Source: Erysipelotrichaceae bacterium | GTDB lineage: Bacteria; Bacillota_I; Bacilli_A; Erysipelotrichales; Erysipelotrichaceae | Direction of reading: 5' to 3' | DNA length: 53,820 nucleotides | NCBI GenBank assembly: GCA_022799495.1 | Contig: JAAWON010000009.1 | Location: forward strand, 1 to 53,820 | Part shown: piece after piece, positions 33,100 through 41,727 of the stretch | Layout: each line of letters starts with the position of its first letter | Numbering within the stretch: the stretch's first letter is position 1 | Translations under genes and position numbers: made by a program | The notes under the pieces: model-generated | What the model was told of the DNA's origin: nothing | What the model saw: only the letters and a program-made list of their open reading frames with translations | The model's database searches: none

Positions 33100-33128
33100 T
33101 TTACAAAGTTATCCGCATCAGTTATAAT
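33100..33128 (+). promoter_or_regulatory. Promoter of tRNA-His
   Basis: TTTACA (33100-33105), a 17-base spacer and TATAAT (33123-33128), ending 17 bases before the tRNA. Confidence 0.8.
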
Positions 33129-33145
33129 ACATCTTGCTTATAGAT

Positions 33146-33222
33146 GGCGAATGTGGTGAAGTGGTTAACACAGCGGGTTGTGGTCCCGTCATTCGAGGGT
33201 TCGATCCCCTTCATTCGCCCCA
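33146..33222 (+). tRNA. tRNA-His (GTG)
   Basis: Cloverleaf with acceptor GCGAATG/CATTCGC and an encoded extra 5' G (33146) opposite C73, the hallmark of tRNA-His. The anticodon stem GCGGG/CCCGT has loop TTGTGGT (anticodon GTG), the T arm is GAGGG-TTCGATC-CCCTT, and CCA is encoded at 33220-33222. A promoter and a terminator flank it closely, so it is a single-gene unit. Confidence 0.97.
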
Positions 33223-33234
33223 TAGTGTGTATAT

Positions 33235-33259
33235 CTCCCGTTATGATGGGAGTTTTTTT
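33235..33259 (+). terminator. Terminator of tRNA-His
   Basis: Stem CTCCC/GGGAG (33235-33239 with 33248-33252), an eight-base loop and seven T. Confidence 0.85.
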
Positions 33260-33524
33260 ATATCTGCTTTTTTCTTGACCCACATTTGTTTTCCCTATGT
33301 AGAGATAAGTTCATGTGTGGCACTTATACGCATGTTTGTGCTGTGAGAAAGTATGTAGTATGGTTAATATATGGATAAATGGTACGTGTTCGATGTGAAT
33401 CAGTGTAACCGCATAGGTTTCTGTTTGAACAGTATACTTCTGAACTTTTTATAAAAATATATCTCCTCATCTGCGGACGCAACCAACAGTTGCCAAATTG
33501 CATGGCGCCAATTGGTGGCAAAAC

Positions 33525-33539
33525 ATCAGTATCACTGAT
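33525..33539 (+). promoter_or_regulatory. Possible operator of the XRE regulator
   Basis: Inverted repeat ATCAGT-ATC-ACTGAT, overlapping the upstream edge of a TAAAAT -10 (33539-33544), 35 bases before the regulator's ribosome site. A second, imperfect inverted repeat (CCAAATTG...CAATTGG) lies at about 33,493-33,516. The rest of the 33,260-33,524 gap shows no gene. Confidence 0.45.
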
Positions 33540-33578
33540 AAAATAGAGAACAGAAATCATACAAGGAGGATATGAAAT

Positions 33579-34562
33579 ATGATATTTGCGGATAAATTGA
33601 TTCACCTGCGCAAAAAAGCAGGCTGGTCACAGGAAGAATTAGCGGAACGAATGGATGTGACAAGGCAATCCGTTTCAAAATGGGAAGGGGCACAATCCGT
33701 TCCCGACCTAGAAAAGATCATTCGACTATCGGAATTATTCCATGTAAGCACTGATTATTTGCTGAAAGATTATATTGAGGAATCTAATTGTCAACAAAAT
33801 CATGAACAAGTATCCCTCAAACGTATCACAATAGAAGAAGCGCAGGCCTTTCTTTCCAGCAAAGCCATTACTTCTAAATCAATTGCGGTCGCTACTTTTC
33901 TATGTATTCTATCACCTATTTGTTTACTTCTTTTAGGGGCGATGAGCGAAGATACAAACTTCCATCTGTCGGAAAATGCAGCGGGAGGAATCGGGATGAT
34001 CATCTTACTAGTACTTATTGCAATCGCTGTCGCGATCTTTATTGCGAGCGGCAGAAAAAGTGCAGCATATGAATACTTAGAAAAAGAAATTTTTGAAGTA
34101 AATCCTGATGTGAAAGAAATGGTCAGTGAACGAAAAATGCAATACAGTAAAACCTATACAAGAAATACGATCATTGGAACAACTCTTTGTATTATTGCAT
34201 TAATCCCCTTATTTGGCGGTTCTGTTTTGAATGAAGAACATACCCTGTTCCTTACTTCCATGCTCGCACTATCCTTTGTCCTCGCAGGGATTGGAGTCAT
34301 TTTCCTAATCATCAGTGGGATAATATGGAGCAGTTTCCAGAAGTTGCTGCAAGAAGGAGAATATACTAAGAAAAAAAAGCAAAATCAATCAAAAACAAAC
34401 GCTATCGCTACCGCATATTGGCTGATTGTAACCGCAATTTTCCTTTTATATACACTTACAACCAACCATTGGGGAAACAGTTGGATCATTTGGGTGATTG
34501 CCGGAGTCATTTTCCCTATCGTTGCCATGATTGCTAATTTAACAGAATCAAAAAATAAATAA
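33579..34562 (+). CDS. XRE-family regulator with a membrane-embedded C-terminus
   Basis: A 327-residue protein. Residues 1-65 are a Cro/CI helix-turn-helix (LIHLRKKAGWSQEELAERMDVTRQSVSKWEGAQSVPDLEKIIRLSELFHVSTDYLL). After a linker, about residues 105-325 hold four to six transmembrane segments (SIAVATFLCILSPICLLLLGA, GGIGMIILLVLIAIAVAIFIASG, TIIGTTLCIIALIPLFGGSVL, MLALSFVLAGIGVIFLIISGII, and two more). Membrane-tethered XRE regulators of this form are common in gut Bacillota, and their signals are unknown. AAGGAGG lies nine bases before the ATG. It is monocistronic. Confidence 0.9.
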   Translation: MIFADKLIHLRKKAGWSQEELAERMDVTRQSVSKWEGAQSVPDLEKIIRLSELFHVSTDYLLKDYIEESNCQQNHEQVSLKRITIEEAQAFLSSKAITSKSIAVATFLCILSPICLLLLGAMSEDTNFHLSENAAGGIGMIILLVLIAIAVAIFIASGRKSAAYEYLEKEIFEVNPDVKEMVSERKMQYSKTYTRNTIIGTTLCIIALIPLFGGSVLNEEHTLFLTSMLALSFVLAGIGVIFLIISGIIWSSFQKLLQEGEYTKKKKQNQSKTNAIATAYWLIVTAIFLLYTLTTNHWGNSWIIWVIAGVIFPIVAMIANLTESKNK

Positions 34563-34606
34563 GATTGATTCCTTACATGCGGTTAAGCAATCCTCTCTAT
34601 TTTATC

Positions 34607-34638
34607 AGCGCATATGCGTTTGCATATGTGCTCTTTTT
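34607..34638 (+). terminator. Terminator of the XRE gene
   Basis: Eleven-base stem AGCGCATATGC/GCATATGTGCT with loop GTTT, followed by CTTTTT. Confidence 0.85.
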
Positions 34639-34741
34639 GCATTAAATACAGGTAGATCATTACTACAAAATTCATTACCCTATGCTTGGACAAATTTCTA
34701 TATTGTGGGTCAAAAGGTGGGTTAAAATCAAATTAGAAATG

Positions 34742-34765
34742 AAAAAAAGCCTTTATTTAAAGGCT
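34742..34765 (-). terminator. Terminator of tRNA-Ser
   Basis: Minus-strand stem AGCCTTT/AAAGGCT (34759-34765 with 34748-34754), a four-base loop and six T. Confidence 0.85.
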
Positions 34766-34777
34766 CAAACAGTCAAC

Positions 34778-34865
34778 TGGCGGAGTCTATGAGATTCGAA
34801 CTCATGGTGGCGTGAACCACACAGCCTTTCCAAGACTGCACCTTAAACCACTCGGACAAGACTCC
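34778..34865 (-). tRNA. tRNA-Ser (GGA)
   Basis: An 88-base class II tRNA. Acceptor GGAGTCT/AGACTCC, anticodon arm CAGTC-TTGGAAA-GGCTG (anticodon GGA), a long variable arm, T arm with GAGTTCGAATCTC, discriminator G and encoded CCA at 34778-34780. A terminator follows at once. Confidence 0.96.
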
Positions 34866-34913
34866 AAAAAAAGATACCTCTTATATTGTACTTATTTTTC
34901 AATGTTTGTCAAT

Positions 34914-34942
34914 AAAAAAACCGCATTTCCATCAGAAAGCGG
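34914..34942 (-). terminator. Terminator of the lipoprotein gene
   Basis: Minus-strand stem CCGC-TTTC/GAAA-GCGG (one bulge), followed by TTTTTTT, seven bases after the stop codon. Confidence 0.8.
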
Positions 34943-34948
34943 CATTCC

Positions 34949-35554
34949 TTATGCATTCTCTGGTATTGGCTGTTCAAATAATTGTTCAATAAATTCCTGT
35001 GCGTCTGCATTTTCAATTAACCATACCTCATCCACCCGTTGTAAATGGAAGGTAATTTCAAATTGATATGTTTTCTCATATTCAGCAAAAGCTGCAATGA
35101 AAACATCGGCAATTTTCGCATTCTTTTCCGTGTCGCTCATATTCTCCTTTTGGATAGCCGCAAATTCATCCGCCTTTGCAACTGCGCACTCCTCAAGAAC
35201 AGTGGTGATCGGATAAGCACGAACAAATGCCTGAATCTGTGCATGATCCTCATTGATAATCTCTGTTCCAAGACTATACTCAAACTGCAAAATCTGTTTA
35301 TAAAAACGTTGAGTTTGTACTTGTCCCATGCCAATCGCGGCGGCCTCACTTGCTGAAATCGTGAAATCAAAACCCACCTGATCCACACTCAGTTCAGCCA
35401 TCCGCAACCCATCTTGAAGCTGTATTGCATTAAGATACTGCTTTGTCGTATCACTAATAGAAATACTTCGCTGCCTCGCTTGTTCTTCACACCCCCCTAG
35501 CCATAGGCACAAGCCAAACAGAACAGCACTACCTAACCTAGCCAATCGTTTCAT
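34949..35554 (-). CDS. Uncharacterised lipoprotein, DUF5105/DUF4878-like
   Basis: A 201-residue protein with a signal sequence (MKRLARLGSAVLFGLCLWLGGC) and lipobox LGGC, Cys22. The mature domain is NTF2-like in character: helices with TTKQYLNAIQLQD at the front and FEITFHLQRVDEVWLIENADAQEFIEQLF at the end, a pattern seen in DUF5105 and DUF4878 lipoproteins. The function is unknown. It is a single gene with its own terminator, and AAAGG lies upstream of the start. Confidence 0.75.
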   Translation of the reverse strand: MKRLARLGSAVLFGLCLWLGGCEEQARQRSISISDTTKQYLNAIQLQDGLRMAELSVDQVGFDFTISASEAAAIGMGQVQTQRFYKQILQFEYSLGTEIINEDHAQIQAFVRAYPITTVLEECAVAKADEFAAIQKENMSDTEKNAKIADVFIAAFAEYEKTYQFEITFHLQRVDEVWLIENADAQEFIEQLFEQPIPENA

Positions 35555-35727
35555 CCTGTATGCACCTTTCTTTTATTGGTTATATCATATCATGTTTTTA
35601 CTAAAAATTTGGAGAAATTTTTGGATTTTTATAATTTAGTGAGTATAAATAAAGAGCAGGAAATCTGTCGAAAGGCTTTTGTACAAAGTGAAATTCCTGT
35701 ATCATATACTGAAAGCGAGGTGAAACA

Positions 35728-36162
35728 ATGGAAAATCGAAAACTGATCTACTTCTTTGGATTGCTATTTTCAGCGATCTTTGCGCTGTTATATTATGGTT
35801 TATTTCACATCTTGATTCAAGATTCGCCAACTTATGGCAATGTCTACTATAACCAAGTTGGACTCTATAAAAATGAAGAAAATGCCCAAAAGGTAGTCCA
35901 ACAGCTCAATGATTTAAAAATAGATGCTCACATCTTTTTACAAGCAGAGCTGCATGCGGTTGTATGTGGCATCAGTGAAGATCAAGCGCTCACGCAGGAA
36001 AATGGAGCACAATTAGCAAAAGAAGGAATGAACTACATCGAAAAACAATGGACTGGAAATGAGGCTATCCTGAATGCATTACAAGAGAACGATATCGAAA
36101 AAGTATTGGAGATGATACAAAATGAAAGTCAAAGAAATGAATCAGCAGGAGCGGCCCCGTGA
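35728..36162 (+). CDS. SpoIIB-like membrane-anchored SPOR-domain protein
   Basis: A 144-residue protein with one transmembrane segment (LIYFFGLLFSAIFALLYYGLFHILI, residues 5-29). It is followed by a SPOR-like domain (VYYNQVGLYKNEENAQKVVQQLNDLKIDAHIFLQAELHAVVCGI, about residues 39-83) and an acidic helical tail. SPOR domains bind denuded peptidoglycan at septa. In Bacillus the SPOR protein SpoIIB lies just upstream of maf-radC-mreBCD, and here the gene directly precedes and overlaps radC by 41 bases, which supports a SpoIIB-like identity. GAGGTG lies before the ATG. Confidence 0.65.
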   Translation: MENRKLIYFFGLLFSAIFALLYYGLFHILIQDSPTYGNVYYNQVGLYKNEENAQKVVQQLNDLKIDAHIFLQAELHAVVCGISEDQALTQENGAQLAKEGMNYIEKQWTGNEAILNALQENDIEKVLEMIQNESQRNESAGAAP

Positions 36163-36868
36163 AAAAGCGCTCAAAGAAGGTATCGGTTGCCTTGCCAATC
36201 GTGATCTAATCGCTATTTTATTGCGTAGTGGAACAAAAGATAAATCCGTATTGGAACTCGCGGATGAAATTTTGCATATGAAACAGGATTTACCTTCGCT
36301 AATGGATCTGGAATTAGCGGATTTAATGGGAGTCAGAGGAATCAAAGGTGCCAAGGCAACACAACTGCTTGCCTGCTTGGAACTATGCAAACGTATTTCT
36401 TTGGAGCGAATGAAGCAACGGCTGCACAAGGAAGATGATCCAGCCGCAATTGGAGAATGGCTAATCAATCATATCGGATATGCTTCACAAGAGCATTTTG
36501 TTGTGCTCTTTTTAAATCAACGAGGACATATGCTTGGACATAAGGATTTATTTATCGGAACCCAGACACAAAGTTTTGCGAATCCACGAGAAGTTTTCAG
36601 TGCAGCCTTGCACTTTAAAAGCAGTCAAATTTTATGTGCCCACAATCACCCCAGTGGATTACTAAAACCAAGTGATGCGGATATGGAGAGTGCTGAGCGC
36701 TTAGAGCGAAGTGGTGAAATCCTAGGCATCCGTGTCCTTGACCATTTAATCGTGTCACGAAATGACTATTATAGTTTTCGTGCTCACTTTCAAATGCTAG
36801 ATCAACAGCGTTTATTGAAAGATCGGCTGTTAAAACAACTGGAACAGGAGGCCGCTGCTTCTGTATGA
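36122..36868 (+). CDS. radC: RadC family JAB/MPN protein
   Basis: A 248-residue protein. N-terminal UPF0758 helix-hairpin-helix region (LMGVRGIKGAKATQLLACLEL, about 68-88), then a JAMM metal motif HNHPSG...PSDAD with His174, His176, Ser184 and Asp187. The DNA-repair role is disputed and the biochemical role is unknown. The start at 36122 has GGAG ten bases upstream, and a Met at codon 6 is an alternative. The open reading frame begins inside the SPOR protein gene, implying coupled translation. Confidence 0.93.
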   Translation: MKVKEMNQQERPREKALKEGIGCLANRDLIAILLRSGTKDKSVLELADEILHMKQDLPSLMDLELADLMGVRGIKGAKATQLLACLELCKRISLERMKQRLHKEDDPAAIGEWLINHIGYASQEHFVVLFLNQRGHMLGHKDLFIGTQTQSFANPREVFSAALHFKSSQILCAHNHPSGLLKPSDADMESAERLERSGEILGIRVLDHLIVSRNDYYSFRAHFQMLDQQRLLKDRLLKQLEQEAAASV

Positions 36869-36915
36869 AAAGGCAGCGCGAGAAAATAATCGTTTGCTCT
36901 TACAAAAGATGAAAC

Positions 36916-36957
36916 AAAAAAGCGCGACAGAATCACATCATTCTTCCTGCCGTCGCT
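36916..36957 (-). terminator. Terminator of the large surface protein gene
   Basis: Minus-strand stem AGCG-CG-CAGGAA/TTCTG-CG-CGCT with small mismatches, followed by TTTTTTG. The stem begins at the stop codon. Confidence 0.65.
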
Positions 36958-39650
36958 TAATCATCGTAATGGCGTTCTCTGTTAGCACTGCCGATTAGTA
37001 GGATCAATAAGCAAATAATCAATACACCACCACTGAACATAATCAAAATCGGCGCATTTCGATACATCAAGGAAAGTGGCCGTAAAGCCAACCTTGTATC
37101 ACTTCGCTGTAGATTTGCTGCCGTTTCCTCGACTGGATCCATACGAAATTCATTGCGCAAATATGTTTGTGTTCCTTTTTCGACATAGTAAATATCATTA
37201 GTCGATTCCAGTTGAACCACATAAGCATCTTGTTCCCGCTGAGTTTCTAACTGCACCAACGTACCATCTGTCTGTTTCTGATACCATAATACCGGTTGCG
37301 TGATCGTTGCGCTGAGTGGAATGATTGCTTGTAAAGAACCCTCATGGATCACTTCTTTATCCAAGTTGATATGATAACCAATTAAATTTTCCCCCGTTTC
37401 TTCCATTCCCAATTGAGTCGCAGCCTCTTGAAGTTGTAAAGCGCTGAGTGGCTGTACATAAAAACGACTGGATGCAGTAAGCGCATCTCCCGACAATATC
37501 ATACCGCTATTTTCTGCACGAATGCTGATAAGTTGGCTATCGTCCAGATCTTGACATCTTTCTTCACCTTTTAACCCTGCCTGATCTATGGCAAATGCAC
37601 AAACCCTGTGTTTGCCAGTATCATCAACTTCGATTTGTATATGCCCTTCACTGGGCTTTATCGCCTCTGCAAGCAAAACATCTTGATCCTCATCCATGCG
37701 ATAAATGCGATAACCAATCTGTGCCACTCCACTGGTTGTAATCGTATCATTCATCAAATGATCACTAGCCTCTATTGTAACAATTTTACCAGTACCATAA
37801 CTCTGCATAAAAGTCAGTCGATCAATGAGTCGCTTCCACTCTCGATCCGCCGCATCTTTCTCTTGTATTAAAGTAATAATGGGCGCATGTGTATCAATCT
37901 TAACCTTCACACGTGCTGGTGTGCTGCTCGCCCCTTGTTCATTGATAAAACGAATCGGCAGTTGGTGATTGCCATTTTGTGAAAGAGTTAACGTATGATA
38001 CTGTTGATCCTCGTATTGAAATTGAACTGCTTGTTGCAAATCCTGTAAAGTAATTACCACATCAGAGGTAAACCAACCGTTATTACCTTTTTCACCATTG
38101 ATTGAAAGCCATGCACTATCCCCTAACCAATCATCGCTAAGCACTTGGCGATCCAAAACATGAACACGCATTGACACAGTATTGCTGCGGCGATAATGCG
38201 CATCTCCTTCTACATAAAATTCAATCAGTGCCTCACCGCTGTTTTGAGGAGATATCGACATATCACCTAACGCATTATAACGAAGTGATACGATATCTTC
38301 ACCACTTACGATTTTTCCTACCATATGCCCACTACCAAAACGTCCGATAAAACGTGGATCAAACGCACCATCACCAACCGATACAGTTATTTCATCCATT
38401 GTGCAAGATAACACCTGATCGGCTTTTTCGATAATAATTGGTAATTCATAACGCTGCTGGTTCCACCAAGCCACTACCATAACCGGCTGAGTGGTAACTT
38501 CTTTAATCTGTACACTGCCCATTTCCGAAATTGTCAAATAAGTAGCATCTGTCTCATTCTTTAACGCAAAACGTACTTCATCCGGATTTCGATTACTTGC
38601 TAATTGAAACGTATTATTTCCTTCTTGAAATTGCCGCACGATACTATTGGTATCCTTCCCCTCATAGCGAAAAAGAAAACCATCTTCTGCTTTTTCATCT
38701 GCTTTTGACACAATATAGGAACAGGTTAAACGATAACGCATATTCGTATCCAAAGCAATGATAGAAATCTCTACATTATAAGCTCCTTCCGCTTGAGGAG
38801 CGATCAAAAACAATTCGCGTTCTCGAAGTTCATAGCGAGCATTGCTCTCCTCACTCAATTCATACCGATACGTACCAGTCTGCGGTAATTCAATATGACC
38901 AATCCGCTGTTCTCGCTGTGATTCAGCATGAAGCGTTGCCGCTTGCACAAAGCGAAAGCCATGTTCCTGCGCATCCAAAGCAGCTTCATTCTCCCATGAG
39001 GATTTTGTTTCTGCCTGCACACGCAGCAATGTGCTTGTCTCATATAAAAAATGCTCCTCATCCATCACTTCATCATATACCTGCATCTGAATGTGACATT
39101 CTCCCTCTTGCAAAGCATTCACATACCCTTGCGCATCCACCTGTGCAATTTGCTCATTGGAACTGGTATAATGATAAAGTGGTTGATTTACTGTCTGCGG
39201 AAGCATACCATAAACAGATGGCAATACTGTTTCACCGACAATGGCTTCATTCACCTCAAGCCGATAAGCCATGCCATAAATTGTTAAAGAGAGAATCCCA
39301 TGCATCTCATGCAATTCCCCTTGTTCCCCATTGCGTGCTTCTGCAAGAATTTCCCCTTGATAGATACCCGGTTTGGTCATTCCGCTGATTGATAACGAAT
39401 CTCCATCTGTAAAAGGCACCTCATACATGATGCCATTTCCACGTAGTTCCCCACCAATAATATTCACAATTTGTTCATTGCGGCTACCCAAAACATTATA
39501 AGAAAACGCATTACCAATGTAATGCTCGTGCGTATCGTCGCTGTGAAACTGCAAGGTTGAGCCTTCTGCGGCCGACAGTAAATTACCGACATATGCGGCA
39601 CTGCCAAGCAGCATGACTGCCAACAAAGCAATACAGAATTTTTTCCACAT
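36957..39650 (-). CDS. Large secreted, membrane-anchored Ig-like surface protein
   Basis: An 897-residue protein with a signal peptide (MWKKFCIALLAVMLLGSAAYVG). The extracellular part is beta-rich: residues about 145-215 match a bacterial Ig-like (Big_2) fold (SSNEQIAQVDAQGYVNALQEGECHIQMQVYD). Several further Ig/cadherin-like modules follow, one near residue 590 with VKVKIDTHAPIITLIQ, typical of Ig-like repeat proteins. A C-terminal transmembrane helix (APILIMFSGGVLIICLLILLIG, about 868-889) and a short charged tail anchor it; there is no LPxTG. An adhesin or envelope-structure role is likely, with ligand unknown. An extended -10 TGGTATAAT lies at 39,676-39,681. The 39,682-39,957 gap beyond holds nothing I recognise. 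Confidence 0.75.
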   Translation of the reverse strand: MWKKFCIALLAVMLLGSAAYVGNLLSAAEGSTLQFHSDDTHEHYIGNAFSYNVLGSRNEQIVNIIGGELRGNGIMYEVPFTDGDSLSISGMTKPGIYQGEILAEARNGEQGELHEMHGILSLTIYGMAYRLEVNEAIVGETVLPSVYGMLPQTVNQPLYHYTSSNEQIAQVDAQGYVNALQEGECHIQMQVYDEVMDEEHFLYETSTLLRVQAETKSSWENEAALDAQEHGFRFVQAATLHAESQREQRIGHIELPQTGTYRYELSEESNARYELRERELFLIAPQAEGAYNVEISIIALDTNMRYRLTCSYIVSKADEKAEDGFLFRYEGKDTNSIVRQFQEGNNTFQLASNRNPDEVRFALKNETDATYLTISEMGSVQIKEVTTQPVMVVAWWNQQRYELPIIIEKADQVLSCTMDEITVSVGDGAFDPRFIGRFGSGHMVGKIVSGEDIVSLRYNALGDMSISPQNSGEALIEFYVEGDAHYRRSNTVSMRVHVLDRQVLSDDWLGDSAWLSINGEKGNNGWFTSDVVITLQDLQQAVQFQYEDQQYHTLTLSQNGNHQLPIRFINEQGASSTPARVKVKIDTHAPIITLIQEKDAADREWKRLIDRLTFMQSYGTGKIVTIEASDHLMNDTITTSGVAQIGYRIYRMDEDQDVLLAEAIKPSEGHIQIEVDDTGKHRVCAFAIDQAGLKGEERCQDLDDSQLISIRAENSGMILSGDALTASSRFYVQPLSALQLQEAATQLGMEETGENLIGYHINLDKEVIHEGSLQAIIPLSATITQPVLWYQKQTDGTLVQLETQREQDAYVVQLESTNDIYYVEKGTQTYLRNEFRMDPVEETAANLQRSDTRLALRPLSLMYRNAPILIMFSGGVLIICLLILLIGSANRERHYDD

Positions 39651-39957
39651 GGCTATGCGCTTCCTATCTGTTTTTATTATACCACATTATTCTGTAATCT
39701 CCTACCTTCACTATACATTTCTCTGCTTTTTTAATGCATTTCTTATCTATTTTTTTACTTTATCGCATCTTTGTTTTCAACCAATATGAAATAAGAAAGG
39801 TAAAAATCTTAAATGTAGTTTTCATAGGATACAGATACAAGCACAACATCATATATCACAAAATAATATAGTATCTTTTCCTAACCAAGTATGATGAAAA
39901 TACATTGATCAAAAAGATAAATTTATTTCATTCTCCCCTACTTCATTATTCTTCAAA

Positions 39958-40905
39958 TTAAGGAATTAGATTCCAAATATCAGCCAAAACAATAGCATTA
40001 CGATAATTCAAGGAGATCTGAACTTCTATGCACTCATGCGCATAATGAAAGGTAAGCAATACATTGGGTTCTGCATGCATATTCCACTTCATAAAGGCTC
40101 GTATTTGATCATAATTCAAAGATAAGTCATTGATCAAGCATTCATTTGGATAAAATTGGATACGCAACGCATCCTCCCGCTCTGCCAATTCCGATAATTT
40201 CACAATCACATCAGGATAAAACAAGAGTTGTTTCTGAGTATCATCGTACCCATCATAACGCTTATGTAGTACGCGTATCATATTCTCATAGGAGCGCTGT
40301 CTCCCTGCCAATATGCGCGCTTGTTTCCGCTCATAAATAACTTGTGCACACTCCCTTGAATACTCTTGGTGGCGACTGGCCTCATGAATACGCATCAGAT
40401 CCACAGCATCGCTCCATGCATTATGCTCAACCGCTCCAACAATGCCATAGACGTTTTTCAAATCCTCTAGGGATAATGTTGGAGATATCACCTGATTCTG
40501 CCATAAAATGCGGCTGCTTAAATGCCGTTGAAGATCAATCGCCTGCTCAAATAATAGGGAATGATCTCGTTGTTCATATTCACTGTGCTTAGCTATGGTT
40601 CTTCGATCATCAGGACCAAAACTATACAGTTTTCCATCTTGCTTTAAATGGCGTTGGATAAATGCTTCCGCATCATTCATCACTTCAGCAAAACTGGGCG
40701 CTTGGCGAATTGCTTCTTCGCTAAGACCAGTCATTTTCTTTACCATCCACGAGAGGCGCCGAAAGTGACGCGGACGAATCAGAGAATAAAAAGAATCCAG
40801 TAACTCACCGTTCTCTGCCGCTACCATGCCCAGCGATATCAAGCACTGTACATGACCCTTAGCGGTACGGATCGCATCAAATTCAGAATCAAAATAAATA
40901 TCCAT
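39958..40905 (-). CDS. DEDDh exonuclease-domain protein
   Basis: A 315-residue protein. The N-terminal exonuclease fold (MDIYFDSEFDAI) has the first acidic pair Asp6 and Glu8. SFAEVMNDAEAFIQRHL and YSFGPDDRRTI provide the ExoII region, and EHNAWSDAVDLMRIH supplies the ExoIII His and Asp. It resembles RNase T or DNA polymerase III epsilon-like exonucleases. The last about 110 residues (SYENMIRVLHKRYDGYDD onward) are an extra domain that I do not recognise. The start at 40905 is chosen over 40950 because the family begins at the first beta-strand. It lies after the amino-acid importer and its terminator, so it is transcribed separately. Confidence 0.8.
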   Translation of the reverse strand: MDIYFDSEFDAIRTAKGHVQCLISLGMVAAENGELLDSFYSLIRPRHFRRLSWMVKKMTGLSEEAIRQAPSFAEVMNDAEAFIQRHLKQDGKLYSFGPDDRRTIAKHSEYEQRDHSLLFEQAIDLQRHLSSRILWQNQVISPTLSLEDLKNVYGIVGAVEHNAWSDAVDLMRIHEASRHQEYSRECAQVIYERKQARILAGRQRSYENMIRVLHKRYDGYDDTQKQLLFYPDVIVKLSELAEREDALRIQFYPNECLINDLSLNYDQIRAFMKWNMHAEPNVLLTFHYAHECIEVQISLNYRNAIVLADIWNLIP

Positions 40906-40958
40906 ACTTACACTATCCCTTCTTATCAACTCAACTGATTGAACAAGCAAGAAACAAA

Positions 40959-40983
40959 CAGAAAAGCCGGTGCTTAACCGGCT
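40959..40983 (-). terminator. Terminator of the lysine importer operon
   Basis: Minus-strand stem AGCCGGT/ACCGGCT (40977-40983 with 40965-40971), a five-base loop and TTTCTG. It overlaps the ATPase stop codon. Confidence 0.75.
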
Positions 40984-41723
40984 GAACGAAATCGGTGTAA
41001 AAATTCCTTGGTTCGCTCTTGCTTTGGATGCTCGAACAGCTGTGATGGTGTTCCCTCCTCCGCAATAATACCTTGATCCATGAAGATGACACGGCTGGAA
41101 ACTTCTTTCGCAAACGCCATTTCATGCGTAACGACAATCATAGTCAAACCTTCCTGTGCCAACTGCTTCATAACATCCAAAATACCGCCTACCATTTCCG
41201 GATCCAATGCACTGGTCGGCTCATCAAACAATAATACTTCAGGATCCATGCACAACGCTCTGGCTATCGCAACCCGCTGCTTTTGGCCACCGGACAATTG
41301 GGTACTGCCCGCATGTGCAAACTCACTCATTCCGACTTTTTCCAGATAATAAAGGGCTTTTTCTTGCGCCTCCTGCTTACTGCGCTTCAATACTTTTATT
41401 TGCCCAATCATGCAGTTTTCCAACACATTCTTATTGTGAAATAAATTAAAACTCTGAAAGACCATTCCCACATGCGTGCGATGCGCATTGATATCAATGC
41501 CACTCTTTAAAATATCATTTCCATGATATAAGATCTCGCCTCCATCCGGCATTTCCAATAGGTTAATACAGCGCAATAGCGTAGACTTTCCACTACCGCT
41601 GGAGCCAATAATCGTAATGACCTCACCTTGTTCTACATGAAAATCAATATTCTTCAACACCTCCAATTGACCGAAGTGCTTTTGCAGATGATGAATTTCA
41701 ATGATCGTTTGCTCGTTTGCCAT
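40974..41723 (-). CDS. Polar amino-acid ABC importer ATPase (lysine system)
   Basis: A 249-residue GlnQ/HisP-type ATPase. Walker A is GSSGSGKST, the Q-loop [17 protein letters not shown], the signature [15 protein letters not shown], Walker [18 protein letters not shown], and the switch VVTHEM. It energises the permease encoded directly upstream. It is the third gene of the operon led by the lysine riboswitch at 43,373-43,578, so lysine, or a related basic amino acid, is the likely cargo. The ribosome site AAAGGGTGA overlaps the permease stop codon. Confidence 0.93.
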   Translation of the reverse strand: MANEQTIIEIHHLQKHFGQLEVLKNIDFHVEQGEVITIIGSSGSGKSTLLRCINLLEMPDGGEILYHGNDILKSGIDINAHRTHVGMVFQSFNLFHNKNVLENCMIGQIKVLKRSKQEAQEKALYYLEKVGMSEFAHAGSTQLSGGQKQRVAIARALCMDPEVLLFDEPTSALDPEMVGGILDVMKQLAQEGLTMIVVTHEMAFAKEVSSRVIFMDQGIIAEEGTPSQLFEHPKQERTKEFLHRFRSAG

Positions 41724-41727
41724 ATAC

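Noticed and set aside
34812-35066. Plus-strand open frame of 84 codons
   Set aside because: It is antisense to tRNA-Ser and to the end of the lipoprotein gene, with no ribosome site.
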